DNA of 64,000 nucleotides, from the NCBI RefSeq assembly GCF_000425645.1, contig NZ_KE384430.1, positions 372,001-436,000 of the forward strand. Direction: 5' to 3'. The translations under genes were made by a program, and so were the position numbers. Numbering within the stretch: the first letter of the stretch is position 1; the number at the start of each line of letters is the position of its first letter. Positions 62,284-64,000 of this stretch are shown here, one piece after another. The DNA is from Gaetbulibacter saemankumensis DSM 17032 (GTDB taxonomy: Bacteria > Bacteroidota > Bacteroidia > Flavobacteriales > Flavobacteriaceae). Below the pieces are notes generated by a model. That model made no database searches and was not told where the DNA came from. It saw nothing but the letters and a program-made list of their open reading frames with translations.

Positions 62284-64000
62284 ATGACAAGTTTTATATT
62301 CGATGTTCTCAAAGACTTACAAAATAAAGGGGTTAACATCCCTGAAACAACCTTTATTTTACCAAGTAAACGTGCTGGTTTATTCTTAAAACATCAACTC
62401 CCAAAAATATGTAAGCAAACCATCTTCTCCCCAAGAATAATTAGTATAGAAGAATTTGTCGAAGAATTATCTGAACTTAAAAGCATTTCGAATACTGAAC
62501 TCCTTTTTGAATTTTATAACTGTTATAAAGCACTTAACAAACCCGAAAGAACAGATAGTTTTGAAGTATTCTCTAAATGGGCACAAATACTCCTTCAGGA
62601 TTTTAATGAAATAGATCGCTATTATATTCCACATATCCATATTTTTGATTATCTAGCGGCCATTAAAGAAATTGAAACAGACCACTGGTCTTTAGAAGAA
62701 AACCAAACGGAATTCATAAAAAATTATCTTGAGTTCTGGTATGGACTCCCCATTTTATACCGCAGTTTCACCAACCAGCTTCGGACAAAAAACATAGGTT
62801 ATCAAGGATTAATTTATCGTGAAGCCGTTGAAAATCTGGATAAATACCTTGATAATAATTCAGAAAACAAATATGTGTTTCTTGGATTCAATGCCCTTAA
62901 CACTTGCGAAGAAACCATCATTCAAAAGCTATTAAAAAATAATTCAGCTACTATTTACTGGGATATCGATACTGCTTTTATTGAAAACCCCAAACATGAT
63001 GCCGCACTTTTTACTAGACAGCATAAACCAAACTGGTCGTATTTTAAATCGCACCCTTTTAATTGGTTTACCAATAACTATAAACAACCCAAAAATATTT
63101 CTGTTTATGGCATACCTAAAAATATAGGCCAAGCCAAGCATATAGGCTCTTTATTAAAAGAGCTACAATTAGAAAATCCTTTACTGGAGAAAACCGCAGT
63201 GATTCTAGGTGATGAAAATCTACTAGTACCGGTTTTAAACAGTCTACCAATAGGCATTGGCCCCTTAAATATAACCATGGGATTTCCTTTAAAGTCAATT
63301 CCATTAGCATCTCTCTTCGAAGCCTTATTTCACCTGCATAAAACAAATAAAGAAAGTTTTTACTATAAAGATGCACTAAAGATTATTTCTCATCAGTACA
63401 TTAGACCTCTACTCCAGTCTCAGGATATCGATTATGCTTCAAAAATAATTGAAACGATTGATGGTAACAATATTATATATCTAAATGCGCAACGCATAAA
63501 AGAACTGTTTCCAGAAACCCTACAAACCATTGCAGATCTTTTATTTAATCTTTGGGATTCATCAATCACAAAAGTTTTAGACAACTGTTTTCAACTGATT
63601 CTAACCATAAAAGGGCATCTTGACCAAAACAAGGAGGACAACTTATTATCATTAGAATATTTATACCGATTTCATAATTTATTTAATGAATTAAACCGAC
63701 TTAACAGCACGTATAACCACATTACGGATATTTCAACATTATTTAATATATACAAAGAATTATTAAGCTCAGAAACCCTAGATTTTCAAGGAGAACCTTT
63801 AGAAGGCCTACAAATTATGGGTATGTTGGAATCCCGTGTATTAGACTATGACACCGTAATTATTGCATCTGTAAATGAAGGCATTTTACCCTCTGGAAAA
63901 AGTAATAATTCATTTATTCCATTCGATGTTAAAATAGAAAACAAACTGCCTACATATAAAGAAAAGGACGCCGTTTACACTTATCACTTTTACCGATTAT
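62284..64000 (+). CDS. AddB-like PD-(D/E)XK nuclease family protein, C-terminus outside the window
   Basis: The first 572 residues of an AddB/RexB-type protein. It opens MTSFIFDVLKDLQNKG and has TTFILPSKRAGLFLKHQL, typical of the inactivated helicase part of AddB. Later segments are ISIEEFVEEL, VILGDENLLVPVLN and LDYDTVIIASVNEGILPSG, the last being a relic of a helicase motif. The C-terminal nuclease domain lies beyond the right edge. Together with the AddA-like protein at 56085 it would form a recombination helicase-nuclease. The ATG lies only about 7 bp past a terminator, so the source of its transcript is unclear. Confidence 0.88.
   Translation, partial: MTSFIFDVLKDLQNKGVNIPETTFILPSKRAGLFLKHQLPKICKQTIFSPRIISIEEFVEELSELKSISNTELLFEFYNCYKALNKPERTDSFEVFSKWAQILLQDFNEIDRYYIPHIHIFDYLAAIKEIETDHWSLEENQTEFIKNYLEFWYGLPILYRSFTNQLRTKNIGYQGLIYREAVENLDKYLDNNSENKYVFLGFNALNTCEETIIQKLLKNNSATIYWDIDTAFIENPKHDAALFTRQHKPNWSYFKSHPFNWFTNNYKQPKNISVYGIPKNIGQAKHIGSLLKELQLENPLLEKTAVILGDENLLVPVLNSLPIGIGPLNITMGFPLKSIPLASLFEALFHLHKTNKESFYYKDALKIISHQYIRPLLQSQDIDYASKIIETIDGNNIIYLNAQRIKELFPETLQTIADLLFNLWDSSITKVLDNCFQLILTIKGHLDQNKEDNLLSLEYLYRFHNLFNELNRLNSTYNHITDISTLFNIYKELLSSETLDFQGEPLEGLQIMGMLESRVLDYDTVIIASVNEGILPSGKSNNSFIPFDVKIENKLPTYKEKDAVYTYHFYRL

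Overview
The window reads as core chromosome of a marine-type Flavobacteriaceae (Bacteroidota). Evidence: low G+C; a secreted protease with a C-terminal T9SS sorting domain; a complete moxR-DUF58-bat (aerotolerance) locus; OmpA proteins with thrombospondin-type-3 repeats; an IPExxxVDY-family protein; and many promoters carrying the Bacteroidota -7 element TANNTTTG instead of a sigma70 box. The genus cannot be fixed from the sequence alone. There is no prophage, insertion sequence, CRISPR array, rRNA operon or integrative element. The only tRNA is tRNA-Leu(CAA).

Layout. 0-6 kb (minus strand): ksgA (cut by the window edge), a TPR-GNAT-DUF4286 operon, a possible 41-residue peptide gene, serS, ribF. 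6-9 kb: a secreted metallopeptidase. 9-11.5 kb: prs-rplY, pth, then tRNA-Leu. 12-14 kb: yicC-gmk-nadD. 14-16.6 kb: a lipoprotein, gpsA and a short conserved unknown. 16.8-23 kb: a tripartite RND efflux operon headed by its GbsR/MarR-type regulator, with a palindromic candidate operator. 23-26 kb: pheS, a structured repeat, cvpA and a beta-carbonic anhydrase. 26-35 kb: the Bat locus. 35-41.5 kb: a DUF4382 lipoprotein, an SDR plus AlbA_2 pair, and a DUF1800-DUF1501 pair. 41.6-46 kb: an ALDH7-type dehydrogenase, a decayed nhaA, CYTH and YCII-like genes, dinB. 46-50.5 kb: acpP-fabF-rnc, then an IPExxxVDY gene with pyk. 50.7-55 kb: purN-rnhA, a PfkB kinase and a PurF-like amidotransferase. 55-64 kb: two tandem small-RNA-like units, sodA, then an AddA-like helicase-nuclease and an AddB-like nuclease separated by two ompA paralogues.

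How the genes work together: most are housekeeping functions in translation (serS, pheS, prs/rplY/pth, ksgA, tRNA-Leu), nucleotide and cofactor synthesis (prs, gmk, nadD, ribF, purN, purF-like), lipid synthesis (acpP, fabF, gpsA) and repair (dinB, addA/addB-like). Envelope functions are the Bat complex, the RND pump, the OmpA proteins and the T9SS cargo. The least explained element is the pair of near-identical 70-nt units at 55.0-55.3 kb, each with a 5' hairpin, a conserved single-stranded linker and its own rho-independent terminator. They look like an uncharacterised tandem sRNA family. Other signals worth a second look are the nhaA deletion remnant, an Asp-to-Asn change at a predicted metal ligand of RNase III, and the palindrome in front of the RND operon.
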